Source: Aestuariibacter sp. GS-14
GTDB lineage: Bacteria > Pseudomonadota > Gammaproteobacteria > Enterobacterales > Alteromonadaceae
NCBI RefSeq assembly: GCF_006494365.1
Contig: NZ_VHIP01000004.1
Location: 248,001-312,000, forward strand
Length of the DNA: 64,000 nucleotides
Reading direction: 5' to 3'
In this document: positions 36,033 through 45,078 of the stretch, piece by piece
How positions within the stretch are numbered: the first letter of the stretch is position 1
How the letters are laid out: every line of letters begins with the position of its first letter
The notes under the pieces: generated by a model
Told to the model about the DNA's origin: nothing
The model's database searches: none
Seen by the model: only the letters and a program-made list of their open reading frames with translations
Program-made: the position numbers and the translations under genes

Positions 36033-37778
36033 ATGTCGCTTCGCACGTTAGTCTTTGTCCTAGGTTTTATCTTGTTTGCTGCCTCAGTGCCAGTTGCCCT
36101 GGCAGCCACCACCCTGAGTTACGAATTACGTGGGGTAGAGCAAAGTGCGTTAAAGAAAAACATTGGTTTATATCTGGCAAATATCTCTTTTAACGGCGCA
36201 ATTCCCGACGAAGCCACACAAGAGCGAATTATTAAAACGGTAAATACCGCCGTGCAGCCCTTTGGTTACTACAATGCCGAAGTAACGCTGCAAATTGAAA
36301 AAGAAGACGTGATCATTCAGGTGGCTCTGGGAGAACCACTGATTGTGGCCAATATTACCCGGGAAATCATTGGTGAAGGTCGGGATGACCCGGCTTTCCG
36401 CGAGAAATTCAACGCGCTGGCGATTAAAAAGGGCGATGTACTGCACCAGCCCACCTACGAACAATTTAAATCAGCCATGTTCAATTATGCGCTGTCGCAT
36501 GGTTATTTTGATTTTTACTGGCAAGCCACCCGTCTCGACCTGGTTAGGGAAGAAAATGAAGCGAACGTACTTTTGATTGCCCAGAGTGGTCGTCAGTACA
36601 AATTTGGCGAAGTAAGACTGGTTGGCGACAACCGGGCCAAGGCCATCATTGGCCGCTTGCAACCGTTCAAACAGGGCGATGCATACAGTGCCACCAAACT
36701 CACCACGTTTAACCGGCGATTAAATGAAACCGGGTATTTTCAGCGTGCGATTGCCCGCCCGTTAGTGAGCCAGGCAGAAGGTGCGAATGTGCCGATTGAA
36801 ATTACTCTGACCCACCTTCCACGGGATATCTTTAACGTAGGTGGCGGCGGCAGTTCAGATACCGGCCCCCGGATCAGAGGCCGCTGGGAGCGCCCCTGGG
36901 TTAACTCGCGGGGACACTCGATTACCGGTGAAGTGTATTTATCGAAACCGGAACAAGCCGCGAGCCTGGATTACCGTATTCCGCTGGAAGACGTGAATAA
37001 CGATTACGCCAGTATCAAAACCAGTTACGAATTCGAAGACAACACCACCAGCGATACGAAAAGTGAAAAGCTCAGTATTTCTGCCCACCGTTTTTGGAAA
37101 GAGCAGGATTCCCCCTGGCAGCGCAGTGTGTCACTTACCTACGACAGAGAAATGTTTACCCAGGGGATCAGTGAACCGCAAACCGTCAATCTGTTGATGC
37201 CCGGCTACTCCATTGGCTACAGCGAGTCCGACAACGTGTTGTCTATTAATCAGGGCAAGTATTTTGTGATTGCCATGCAGGGCGCGCATGAAAACGCCGG
37301 TAGCGATATCTCGCTGTTGAAAGTAACGGCTAAAGCCAAATACATAGCGACGTTTAACAACACACATCGCATTTTCCTGCGGGCGGAAGCGGGCGCAATC
37401 GAAACCGAAGAGTTTGATCGCGTGCCATCCAGTTTGCGTTTTTTCACCGGTGGCGACCAAAGTATCCGGGGATTTAGTTATCAGGAGATCGCACCTTCCG
37501 TACTGGACGACGATGGTGAACGGGTATTAACCGGTGGTAAATATCTGGCTACTGGCAGCGCAGAATACGCCTATCCCGTTACCGACAACTGGCGGGCAGC
37601 CGTGTTTGCCGACATAGGTACTGCCACCAACGATTTCTCTGATCCACTGGCTACCGGCTATGGCATAGGTGCGCACTGGTTAACGCTCATCGGCCCGGTG
37701 CGTTTTTATATTGCCCGCGGACACAACGAGTTCGAAAACAGCTGGCGTTTTCACTTCACGCTAGGGCCGGAATTATGA
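36033..37778 (+). CDS. tamA: Translocation and assembly module subunit TamA
   Basis: Outer-membrane Omp85 protein that works with TamB in envelope assembly and phospholipid transport. 581 aa: signal peptide to about residue 24 (VPVALA), three POTRA domains (about 25-270), and a C-terminal 16-strand barrel. The Omp85 motif appears in TGGDQSIRGFSYQEIAP and the last strand is NSWRFHFTLGPEL. It overlaps tamB by 4 bp (ATGA), showing translational coupling. Confidence 0.95.
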   Translation: MSLRTLVFVLGFILFAASVPVALAATTLSYELRGVEQSALKKNIGLYLANISFNGAIPDEATQERIIKTVNTAVQPFGYYNAEVTLQIEKEDVIIQVALGEPLIVANITREIIGEGRDDPAFREKFNALAIKKGDVLHQPTYEQFKSAMFNYALSHGYFDFYWQATRLDLVREENEANVLLIAQSGRQYKFGEVRLVGDNRAKAIIGRLQPFKQGDAYSATKLTTFNRRLNETGYFQRAIARPLVSQAEGANVPIEITLTHLPRDIFNVGGGGSSDTGPRIRGRWERPWVNSRGHSITGEVYLSKPEQAASLDYRIPLEDVNNDYASIKTSYEFEDNTTSDTKSEKLSISAHRFWKEQDSPWQRSVSLTYDREMFTQGISEPQTVNLLMPGYSIGYSESDNVLSINQGKYFVIAMQGAHENAGSDISLLKVTAKAKYIATFNNTHRIFLRAEAGAIETEEFDRVPSSLRFFTGGDQSIRGFSYQEIAPSVLDDDGERVLTGGKYLATGSAEYAYPVTDNWRAAVFADIGTATNDFSDPLATGYGIGAHWLTLIGPVRFYIARGHNEFENSWRFHFTLGPEL

Positions 37779-40700
37779 GCATTAATCGTCTGGCAAAAGT
37801 GTTTTTGTATGTAGTGGTGAGTATTGTCACCCTGGTAGGCGTGGGTGTATCGCCGCTGGGGATGCCGCTGGTGCAATACGCGGTTAATCACAGCGTACCC
37901 GGCTTGTCGGTGTCCTCCTTATCGGGCAGCGTGTGGTCAAAGATCACCATTGAAAACCTCGCCTGGCATAATGAACAGTGGCAAGTGCAAGTTGCGCGTA
38001 TTGAAGTAGAACACGACTGGACGTGTTTACTGAATTCCACCACCTGCATTCGCGCGTTAACGATTAATCAGCCGGCCATTGAGCAACTGGCTGAAGCGCC
38101 GGCAACAACGTCTGCCGATGAACCCTTAGGCGAAATTGAGCTGCCTGTATCCATACTGCTTGATCAGCTAACGATGACGGATATCAACGTGTCTGCGTTT
38201 GCGGGTTCAGTATCGGTTGAACGTATTAGCACCAAAGCACAATGGGTTAGCAACCTCAAAGTGGCGCATTTTCACACCGATAACATCACGGTTAGGCTGC
38301 CTGCATCCGAGGTAAACGCAGCACCGGCAACCCCATCTGGAACTTTCAACTACGAACCGCCTGTACTGCCGGCGATAACTATGCCGCTGCAGGTTAACCT
38401 GTCTGATATTGCCATCAATAATCTTGCGGTATATCAAGGCGAATCTTTGCTTACTCAATTAACGCTTACACTGGATAAAGCCGCGTTAAAAAAACGCCAG
38501 TTCGAATGGAAGCAATTCAGCGTTAACGCTCCCCAGGGGCAAGCGCGCTCCTCCGGGCAAATTGCCTTTACCGGAAGTTACCCACTTACTCTTACCGCAG
38601 AGGGTAGCTCAGCACTGGCTGATTTCCCACAAAGCGCCAGCGTTGCGGTTAACGGTGATATGAGTAACCTGCAACTGGCCGTCGCGGCCACCGGTACGGT
38701 CTCGGCCAATGCACAATTACAGACAAACTTGCTGGATAGCGAGTTACCGCTGGCCTTACAACTCACCTGGCCAGAGCAGTCTTTGCAGCCTATTCAGGAT
38801 ATGCAACTGGCGGCAGGCGCATTATCGGTTAGCGGCAGAGTGGGCCAATACGCACTGGCAGGCAATACGGCGGTATCTGGTAAAGATATTCCCGCAACTA
38901 AAGTCGATATCCAGGCCGTATTAGGCGACCGCTCGCTGGTAATCAGTGCACTGAACGCAGATTTATTAAAGGGCACCATTACTAACAGTGGGGTGCTTTA
39001 CTTTGGTGATGTACTCAGTTGGGAAGGTCTCACCCGAATTCAGTCACTTGAGCTAAACAGTTTGCACCCGCAAGCGCCCAGTATGCTGGACGGTATTCTG
39101 AAAACCCAGATTAGCATGACGAATCGCGGACCCAATGTGCTGGTATCGGATATTCAGCTGTCGGGTGTGCAATACGAACGCGAGTTTCAGCTTGAGGGCG
39201 ATGCAGTATATTCTGCAAACAGTGATATTGTGGTTGGCAATCTCACCGCGCAACTGGCAGACAACGAAGTATCGGCCATCGGCCAGGTGTTCAAACAGCA
39301 GTATATCGATGCACTGGTAACACTGAATTTACCTCATCTGAGCTACCTCTACCCGGAAGTAAAAGGCGGTCTACAGGGCTCAGTGAATATTGAGGGTATC
39401 TGGGACAATCCCACCATTCAGTCTTCGCTGACACTGCAGGATGTTGCATTAAGCCCAACCCTGAGTGACGCCATCGCAAAACAAGGGCCGTTGAATGGCT
39501 CGATAGACATTGCTGGCAGTCTGGCAGAACACACCTTGTCGTCTTCTTTGCAGCTCCCCGATTACAACAGCGAGTTAAACCTCACTGGCGCCTGGCAGAA
39601 GGGTATCTGGCGCGGCCGTTTGAGCGACACGAAATTGGCTGTAGTAAACACCCGCTGGGAACTAAACTCAGACGTAGAACTGATGTTCGCACAATCACCG
39701 CTGCAATTTGAGATTTCCGCACATTGCTGGGAATCGCGTGAACACGGTGAACTCTGTATAAACGCAGCAAATTACAACCCGAAGCAAGTGTTGTGGGATG
39801 TCAGTGCCACCAACCTGCCTTTGGGATTATGGGCCTATGAATTAGCACCTGACATCCTATTTGAACGAAACGATGCCACGCTTTCGTTTTCCAGTCAGGG
39901 CAAGCTTGATGTGAAATCGCAAAAGGCTCAGGCCAAAATTACCGCTGACATTTCTTCAGAAGACTGGCGATTAGGGCCCAAAGGCGAAGTGCTGATCGCC
40001 GTGGATACGTTTGCTTTAAACGGCAACTGGGCCAACGACCAGCTCATTTTCGATGCCGACGTTAACAGCCCACAGGTCGGCGAAATCGCCGCAAACCTGA
40101 CACTGTTGCCGCTGGCACAAACCCCCGGCATTGCCGGTACCGTTAATATCAATCACTGGAAACTGGCGCCATTTAAGTCTCTGCTGCCCAACATGAATGC
40201 ACTGGACGGTGAGATCAATGGTGCTTTGGTATTAAATGGCGCACTTGCGTTGCCGGAAATAAACGGCGAGTTAAGTATTAGCGATGGTCATATCGACAGT
40301 GACGATCTGCCGGTAAAAGTGAGTCAGTGGCAGCAAACCATTACCTTAAACGGTGATAATGCTACGTTTAATGGCCAGTACATGCTTGGCGACGGGGCTG
40401 GCACATTAACAGGTGACGTGAGCTGGCGCGATGTACCTGAAGTTAACTTTACGGTTGCAGGTGACGCGTTTACCGTGCAGTACGACGACAGCAAAGTAAA
40501 AGTATCACCCGATTTAACCGCGTACATCACGCCGCAGAAAATTGAGATAAAGGGATCGGTTGATGTGCCCTATGCCAGAATTAAAGTAAACGATTTACCA
40601 GCCAGTGCTATTGCGCCGTCAAAAGATGTACATCTGCGCGGTGAACCCCCCAGCGACGCCCTTATTGATCAAATTCACGCCAATGTTATGGTGACTATTG

Positions 40701-41461
40701 ACGATGCAAAAACCCAGGAAGTCAAACTGGACGCGTTTGGCCTTACCGCGTCTTTAAGCGGCGGTATTCGGGTGCAAACACAACCTGCGTTAACCGGCTT
40801 TGGCGACCTGCAGATACTCAATGGCCGGTATGAAGCGTACGGCCAAAATCTGATCATTCGCACCGGAGAAGTTCAGTTTAACGGCCCGATTGACGAACCC
40901 ATGTTACTGGTGGAAGCCATTCGCGATCCTGATCTTACCGCCGACGACGTGGTAGCAGGGGTGCGAATAGAGGGTCCAGCCACGCAGCCTAGTGTGAATC
41001 TGTTCTCTGAACCCGCTATGGATCAGGCGCAAAACCTGGCCTACTTACTGAGCGGTAGCGGTAGTCTTGGTGGCAGCAATAGCGAAATGGACCAAAATGC
41101 TTACGCCAGCCTGTTGATAGGTTTTGGCTTATCCAGCTCGGAAGGCTTAACCAGCAGCGTAGGGGACGCCCTTGGGATTGAAGATTTCACGGTATCCACC
41201 ACCGGGCAGGGAGACAACACCAAACTGGCTATTTCGGGCAAAATAGCACGCAACTTAACCGTGCGATATGGCGTGGGTATGTTTTCAAATGAAGACAGCG
41301 GCGGTCAGGAAGTGGCGCTGCGCTATCAGATCATGAACAACCTGTATATTGAAGTAGTGCGCAGCCTGCACACAGCCGTGGATCTGTATTATCAATTCAC
41401 GCTTGGCAAGCGCGGCAAAGAAGATCAGAACAACCCTACCGCACCAGCACCAGCACAGTAA
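37775..41461 (+). CDS. tamB: Translocation and assembly module subunit TamB
   Basis: Inner-membrane-anchored AsmA-like bridge protein, 1228 aa. N-terminal TM (VFLYVVVSIVTLVGVGV) then a very long run of beta strands forming a hydrophobic groove. The C-terminal DUF490 domain has MLLVEAIRDPDLTADDVVAG, GDALGIEDFTVSTTGQGD, GKIARNLTVRYGVG, and ends VDLYYQFTLGKRGKED with a Pro/Ala tail. Forms an operon with tamA; 11 bp separate its stop from the convergent carbonic anhydrase gene. Confidence 0.95.
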   Translation: MSINRLAKVFLYVVVSIVTLVGVGVSPLGMPLVQYAVNHSVPGLSVSSLSGSVWSKITIENLAWHNEQWQVQVARIEVEHDWTCLLNSTTCIRALTINQPAIEQLAEAPATTSADEPLGEIELPVSILLDQLTMTDINVSAFAGSVSVERISTKAQWVSNLKVAHFHTDNITVRLPASEVNAAPATPSGTFNYEPPVLPAITMPLQVNLSDIAINNLAVYQGESLLTQLTLTLDKAALKKRQFEWKQFSVNAPQGQARSSGQIAFTGSYPLTLTAEGSSALADFPQSASVAVNGDMSNLQLAVAATGTVSANAQLQTNLLDSELPLALQLTWPEQSLQPIQDMQLAAGALSVSGRVGQYALAGNTAVSGKDIPATKVDIQAVLGDRSLVISALNADLLKGTITNSGVLYFGDVLSWEGLTRIQSLELNSLHPQAPSMLDGILKTQISMTNRGPNVLVSDIQLSGVQYEREFQLEGDAVYSANSDIVVGNLTAQLADNEVSAIGQVFKQQYIDALVTLNLPHLSYLYPEVKGGLQGSVNIEGIWDNPTIQSSLTLQDVALSPTLSDAIAKQGPLNGSIDIAGSLAEHTLSSSLQLPDYNSELNLTGAWQKGIWRGRLSDTKLAVVNTRWELNSDVELMFAQSPLQFEISAHCWESREHGELCINAANYNPKQVLWDVSATNLPLGLWAYELAPDILFERNDATLSFSSQGKLDVKSQKAQAKITADISSEDWRLGPKGEVLIAVDTFALNGNWANDQLIFDADVNSPQVGEIAANLTLLPLAQTPGIAGTVNINHWKLAPFKSLLPNMNALDGEINGALVLNGALALPEINGELSISDGHIDSDDLPVKVSQWQQTITLNGDNATFNGQYMLGDGAGTLTGDVSWRDVPEVNFTVAGDAFTVQYDDSKVKVSPDLTAYITPQKIEIKGSVDVPYARIKVNDLPASAIAPSKDVHLRGEPPSDALIDQIHANVMVTIDDAKTQEVKLDAFGLTASLSGGIRVQTQPALTGFGDLQILNGRYEAYGQNLIIRTGEVQFNGPIDEPMLLVEAIRDPDLTADDVVAGVRIEGPATQPSVNLFSEPAMDQAQNLAYLLSGSGSLGGSNSEMDQNAYASLLIGFGLSSSEGLTSSVGDALGIEDFTVSTTGQGDNTKLAISGKIARNLTVRYGVGMFSNEDSGGQEVALRYQIMNNLYIEVVRSLHTAVDLYYQFTLGKRGKEDQNNPTAPAPAQ

Positions 41462-41472
41462 CTGTTCCGGGC

Positions 41473-42060
41473 TTAGTATTTATCAGACAAATCGGTAATA
41501 CGGCCATTTTTCAGGCTGTAAATCCAGCTATGGATCGACAAATCCTGATTGCGGGCCAGCGCATCCTTAACGATAGTGGTTTTTCGCACGTTACTGGTTT
41601 GTGTAAGCACGTTAAGCTCACATAATTTGGCAGAGCGCTCTTTCTCCGGCAGCGCCTGGATATCGTTGTAATGCAATTGATAAATATCGCGAATATGGCC
41701 CAGCCAGTTATCAATCAAACCAAATTGCTGGTCGCTCATAGCTGCTTCAACGCCACCACAGCCGTAGTGCCCACACACGATAATGTGTTTCACTTTGAGT
41801 ACGTCTACCGCATACTGCAACACCGACAGGCAATTAAAATCGGTGTGGATCACCATGTTTGCTACGTTGCGGTGCACAAAGATGTCACCTGGCAACAGGT
41901 CAACTATCTGATTGGCCGGCACCCGGCTATCAGAACAGCCAATCCACAGGTATTGCGGCGCCTGCTGTTTGGATAATGTTTCAAAAAACGTGGGATCAGC
42001 ATTATGTGTTCGCGCCGCCCAGTGCTTGTTATTGTCGAGCAAATGTTTAACAGAGGTCAT
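41473..42060 (-). CDS. can: Beta-class carbonic anhydrase
   Basis: Reversible CO2 hydration, cytoplasmic. 195 aa. Zinc ligands Cys42, His98 and Cys101, with the Asp44-Arg46 dyad, are visible in WIGCSDSRVPANQI and IIVCGHYGCGGVEAA at the same residue numbers as E. coli Can. RNVANMVIHTDFNCLSVLQY completes the active site. Single gene between convergent tamB and the ECF sigma unit. Confidence 0.96.
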   Translation of the reverse strand: MTSVKHLLDNNKHWAARTHNADPTFFETLSKQQAPQYLWIGCSDSRVPANQIVDLLPGDIFVHRNVANMVIHTDFNCLSVLQYAVDVLKVKHIIVCGHYGCGGVEAAMSDQQFGLIDNWLGHIRDIYQLHYNDIQALPEKERSAKLCELNVLTQTSNVRKTTIVKDALARNQDLSIHSWIYSLKNGRITDLSDKY

Positions 42061-42113
42061 GAAACACTACCAACATTTTGAATTGGCGATGATTATACGC
42101 CTAAAAATCAGCG

Positions 42114-42680
42114 TTAGGTATCTAATACCGCCAACTGCTGATACTCAAGTTTAAACCGGGCGGCTCGCTTGTGCGCCCACACAGCCATAGCGCTTAATCC
42201 TATCCCTGCAATCACAAGAATTCCGGCACTGTTCTGCAGGTTATCGAGTGAATAGTCTTCATAAGCCGCTACCAGGCCAAATATTGCGACTAATGCGACA
42301 CCAGAGAGCCAACAGGAATGAAACGTCAGGCGCGCAATTTTATGATTATTCAGCAGTTGTTTCTTAAGCGTGCCTAAATAGTGAGAAGTATCTTCAAAAC
42401 GGGCTAACGCCGCATGACGGCGCAGCCAGGCAATATAGGTGTAAAACAAAAAGGTGATCACCAGTAAAGCCACCAGACACCCGGCCAGCAATGTCGATAA
42501 GGCGTCCCAGGTAACCATCATTGCCCATAGCGCAGGTACAAACCCCAGCAAATCAACAAGCAGATATATGCGCTGAGCGCGCTGCTGGCGTTTCAGTCGT
42601 TTCGCTAAATCCAGCATGTCAATATGACTGGTAGGCTGCTTTTGCCATAGCGCCGTTAAATCCGGTGGTGTGTCAGGCAT
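42114..42680 (-). CDS. Membrane protein partner of ECF sigma factor
   Basis: 188 aa from the ATG at 42680, which overlaps the last codons of the sigma gene (8 bp), so the two are translationally coupled. The cytosolic N-terminus (MPDTPPDLTALWQKQPTSHI) is followed by two TM helices (42-90), a basic loop (WLRRHAALARFEDTSHYLGT), and two more TM helices. There is no zinc anti-sigma motif. By position it may be a non-classical membrane anti-sigma factor, similar to short four-TM partners of other Alteromonadales ECF factors. Function inferred from coupling only. Confidence 0.7.
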   Translation of the reverse strand: MPDTPPDLTALWQKQPTSHIDMLDLAKRLKRQQRAQRIYLLVDLLGFVPALWAMMVTWDALSTLLAGCLVALLVITFLFYTYIAWLRRHAALARFEDTSHYLGTLKKQLLNNHKIARLTFHSCWLSGVALVAIFGLVAAYEDYSLDNLQNSAGILVIAGIGLSAMAVWAHKRAARFKLEYQQLAVLDT

Positions 42681-43176
42681 GTTGTAGCTCCTGTTGTAAC
42701 TGTGTTTTTGCACGCTGCAATAACACGCCTACGTGATTTTTGGTAATACCACATATCTCGGCAATCTCTATGTAGCTCAGACCTTCCAGTGTGAGTGTGA
42801 GTACTTGTCGCATCGCAACCGGTAAGGCTCGCACCGCTACCAATAATTGCTGAATATCGGCTTGTTGCTCTGCCACTTCGTGTGGCTGCATATTGGCCTG
42901 TCCGGGCGCAAATTCCCAGTCGTCATTGTCGTGTCCGGACACTTCCTGTTTCTTTACTTCCTTACACACGTGCGTTACCGCCCGGTTATGCGCAATCTTC
43001 AAAATATAGGTTTTTAAAGACGCCTCGCCGTTAAACCGGGCCAGCCCCTGCCACACTGCCAGTGCAATCTCCTGCAGCAACTCCTGTTGCAGGGCATCGT
43101 TCGCTTCATAGCTCGACGCCACGCGACTAAGCAATGCCTGATGCTGGTTGAGGATATCCTTAAAATCCGCTTGCAC
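42673..43176 (-). CDS. ECF-type sigma-70 family RNA polymerase sigma factor
   Basis: 167 aa. Region 2: ALQQELLQEIALAVWQGLAR, then LKTYILKIAHNRAVTHV. Region 4: LPVAMRQVLTLTLEGLSYIE and GITKNHVGVLLQRAKTQLQQ, a clear HTH. GTG start with AGGAC 6-7 nt upstream. Coupled to the four-TM protein; divergent from a PspB-like gene. Likely a stress-responsive factor; the target promoter is not evident here. Confidence 0.88.
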   Translation of the reverse strand: MQADFKDILNQHQALLSRVASSYEANDALQQELLQEIALAVWQGLARFNGEASLKTYILKIAHNRAVTHVCKEVKKQEVSGHDNDDWEFAPGQANMQPHEVAEQQADIQQLLVAVRALPVAMRQVLTLTLEGLSYIEIAEICGITKNHVGVLLQRAKTQLQQELQHA

Positions 43177-43234
43177 TCACTGTCCTGATTTATCGTTGTT
43201 TAATGAAGTTATTACAGGTAGTCAGGTATTTATA

Positions 43235-43265
43235 AAAAAAATTACACATCGGCTGTAATTTTTTT
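43235..43265. repeat. Perfect 12-bp inverted repeat in divergent promoter
   Basis: AAAAAAATTACA (43235-43246) and TGTAATTTTTTT (43254-43265) with a 7-nt spacer (CATCGGC), between the ECF sigma gene (start 43176) and the gene at 43311. TTACA-N7-TGTAA is a symmetric operator-like core. A terminator is unlikely between divergent starts. Confidence 0.7.
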
Positions 43266-43310
43266 CCGCGCTCGCTGACTAGAGTAATATCCACTATACA
43301 GGAGCCCGCT

Positions 43311-43589
43311 ATGACTACTTTGAACATTGTTACATTAATTTCGGCTGTACTGGTACTGAGCCTGGTTTGTCATTATTTAGATGCCAAATACCGCTGGCAA
43401 TTAAGTGCCTGGTTTTGCGGTGAGAGCGTAAATCCGTTTGCCCAGGGTACGCATACCGTCGCAGAAAAATCTGACCCCAAAGATGAAGAAATTGCAGCCC
43501 TTAAAGCGCGCATAGCAACACTGGAGGCCATTGTGACTGAACCGGCTTACGCACTAAACGAAGAGCTTAAAAAACTCAGTCGCCAATAA
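43311..43589 (+). CDS. PspB-like small membrane protein with coiled coil
   Basis: 92 aa. N-terminal TM (IVTLISAVLVLSLVCHYLDA), a linker, then a charged coiled coil DEEIAALKARIATLEAIVTE and ALNEELKKLSRQ. The layout recalls PspB/PspC-associated envelope-stress proteins, but the identity is not certain. Ribosome-binding site CAGGAG 7 nt before the ATG. Divergent from the ECF sigma gene across the perfect inverted repeat, which may coordinate the two. Confidence 0.65.
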   Translation: MTTLNIVTLISAVLVLSLVCHYLDAKYRWQLSAWFCGESVNPFAQGTHTVAEKSDPKDEEIAALKARIATLEAIVTEPAYALNEELKKLSRQ

Positions 43590-43618
43590 TTACCATGCGG
43601 TCAATCCGGTGTACCTGG

Positions 43619-44563
43619 CTAAACGCCCTGTAAAAAGGCCGCCAGACTGCCTGCCGCCAGTGAAATTAAACGCTGGCGGGCTTCTTTGGCGGCCCAGGCA
43701 TTGTGGGGCGTAATGAGTAAATTAGGTAGCCGAGCGGTTAGCAGTGGATGATCTGCTGGTGGAGGTTCACTGCTCAGTGTGTCTAACGCTGCGCCGCCAA
43801 TGTGTTTATTCAGGAGCGCATCGAGCAAAGCGTGTTCATCAATCAGGCCACCTCGTGCTGTATTGATCAGCAATGCGCCTGGTTTCATTAGCGCAAAGCG
43901 CTGTGCATTCATTAATTCAGCCGTATCCGGACTCAACTGACAATGCAAACTTACCACATCGGCACTGGGTAATAGCGTTTCTAACGGCTGTCGACCTGAT
44001 AAGCCACTGTCTGTGTATTGCGTGCCGGGTCTCGCCGCCACAGATACCCGCATGCCAAAGGCTTTGGCCAGCTCAGCTACGCGCTGCCCCAAGGTGCCAT
44101 ATCCCACAATAACCAAATGCTTGTTTGCCAGTTCGATAACCGGATTGTCGAGCAGGCAAAAAAACGGCGATGCTGACCATTCGCCCTGTTGCACCTGATG
44201 CATGGTAGGGATCGCCGATGTTGCCAGATTCAACATCAGCATAAGCGTGTGCTGAGCTACAGAATCCGTGCCGTAACCTGCCACGTTATTCACTGTAATA
44301 CCGCGCGTTTTGCAGTATTCCAAATCCACGTTATTCATACCGGTAGCCAGCACACCGATATACCGGCAACGCGGTGCTTGCCGCAGTATATCTGCACTGA
44401 GCACAACTTTGTTTACCAGGATCACGTCGGCATTAGCAATGCGCTGTACAACGGTATCAGCAGTCGTTACCGGATGGCAGGTTAACGAAATAGGCAATGC
44501 ACGTAAGGCAGACAAATCAGCGTCCTGCCCCAGTGAATCACCGTCCAGAATGACTGCGTGCAT
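43619..44563 (-). CDS. D-2-hydroxyacid dehydrogenase (NAD-dependent)
   Basis: 314 aa. Rossmann motif VGYGTLGQRVAELAKAF; catalytic Arg in NTARGGLIDEH, Glu in TLSSEPPPADHPL and His in LITPHNAWAA. Closest in pattern to glycerate/hydroxypyruvate-type dehydrogenases (HprA). The ATG at 44563 overlaps the TGA of the thioesterase gene (TGATG), so it is coupled to that gene. Substrate unproven. Confidence 0.9.
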   Translation of the reverse strand: MHAVILDGDSLGQDADLSALRALPISLTCHPVTTADTVVQRIANADVILVNKVVLSADILRQAPRCRYIGVLATGMNNVDLEYCKTRGITVNNVAGYGTDSVAQHTLMLMLNLATSAIPTMHQVQQGEWSASPFFCLLDNPVIELANKHLVIVGYGTLGQRVAELAKAFGMRVSVAARPGTQYTDSGLSGRQPLETLLPSADVVSLHCQLSPDTAELMNAQRFALMKPGALLINTARGGLIDEHALLDALLNKHIGGAALDTLSSEPPPADHPLLTARLPNLLITPHNAWAAKEARQRLISLAAGSLAAFLQGV

Positions 44564-45000
44564 CAAAGCGCTTCAATGATTCGTTCTAATGCACTTTTGG
44601 TGCGTGGCGGAATTTGCACAACGCGGTTGGTTGCGCGATCAACAAATACCTGCACAAACTGACCGTGCGCCACACGCCGATGGTTGGTGCCAGCGTAAAT
44701 AGACACACCGTATGTGACCGAGCTACGGCCAATTTTGGCTACCCGCACCCCCACTTCCACATCTTCCGGATAGGAAATAGTAGAAATGAACTGGCACTGT
44801 GAACTCACCACATGGGCAATTACCGGGCTGTGCCTGAAATCCATACCTGCTTCATCGGCCAAAAACCGATTTACTGCGGTGTCGAAAAAGCTGTAAAACA
44901 CCACGTTGTTTACGTTGCCATAGACATCATTGTCCTGCCAGCGCGTAGGCAGGGTTACTGCATAGGGATAATCACTCAGCGAAGGGGTTATATCCGTCAT
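44563..45000 (-). CDS. Hotdog-fold acyl-CoA thioesterase (YbgC/4HBT type)
   Basis: 145 aa from the ATG at 45000; another ATG 12 nt upstream lies directly on the GAAGG ribosome-binding site, so the inner start is preferred. 4HBT signature: TRWQDNDVYGNVNNVVFYSF with the catalytic Asp region, followed by SSQCQFISTISYPEDVEVGV and VTYGVSIYAGTNHRRVAHGQ. Cytoplasmic hydrolysis of acyl-CoA. Lies 78 bp after proA and is coupled to the dehydrogenase gene. Confidence 0.88.
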   Translation of the reverse strand: MTDITPSLSDYPYAVTLPTRWQDNDVYGNVNNVVFYSFFDTAVNRFLADEAGMDFRHSPVIAHVVSSQCQFISTISYPEDVEVGVRVAKIGRSSVTYGVSIYAGTNHRRVAHGQFVQVFVDRATNRVVQIPPRTKSALERIIEAL

Positions 45001-45078
45001 GTTTATTCTCATCCTTCAATGATGGTTTCAGCTTACCGCGTTGCTCGCGGCGTCGCTACGGGCAAAGTACATTGATTA

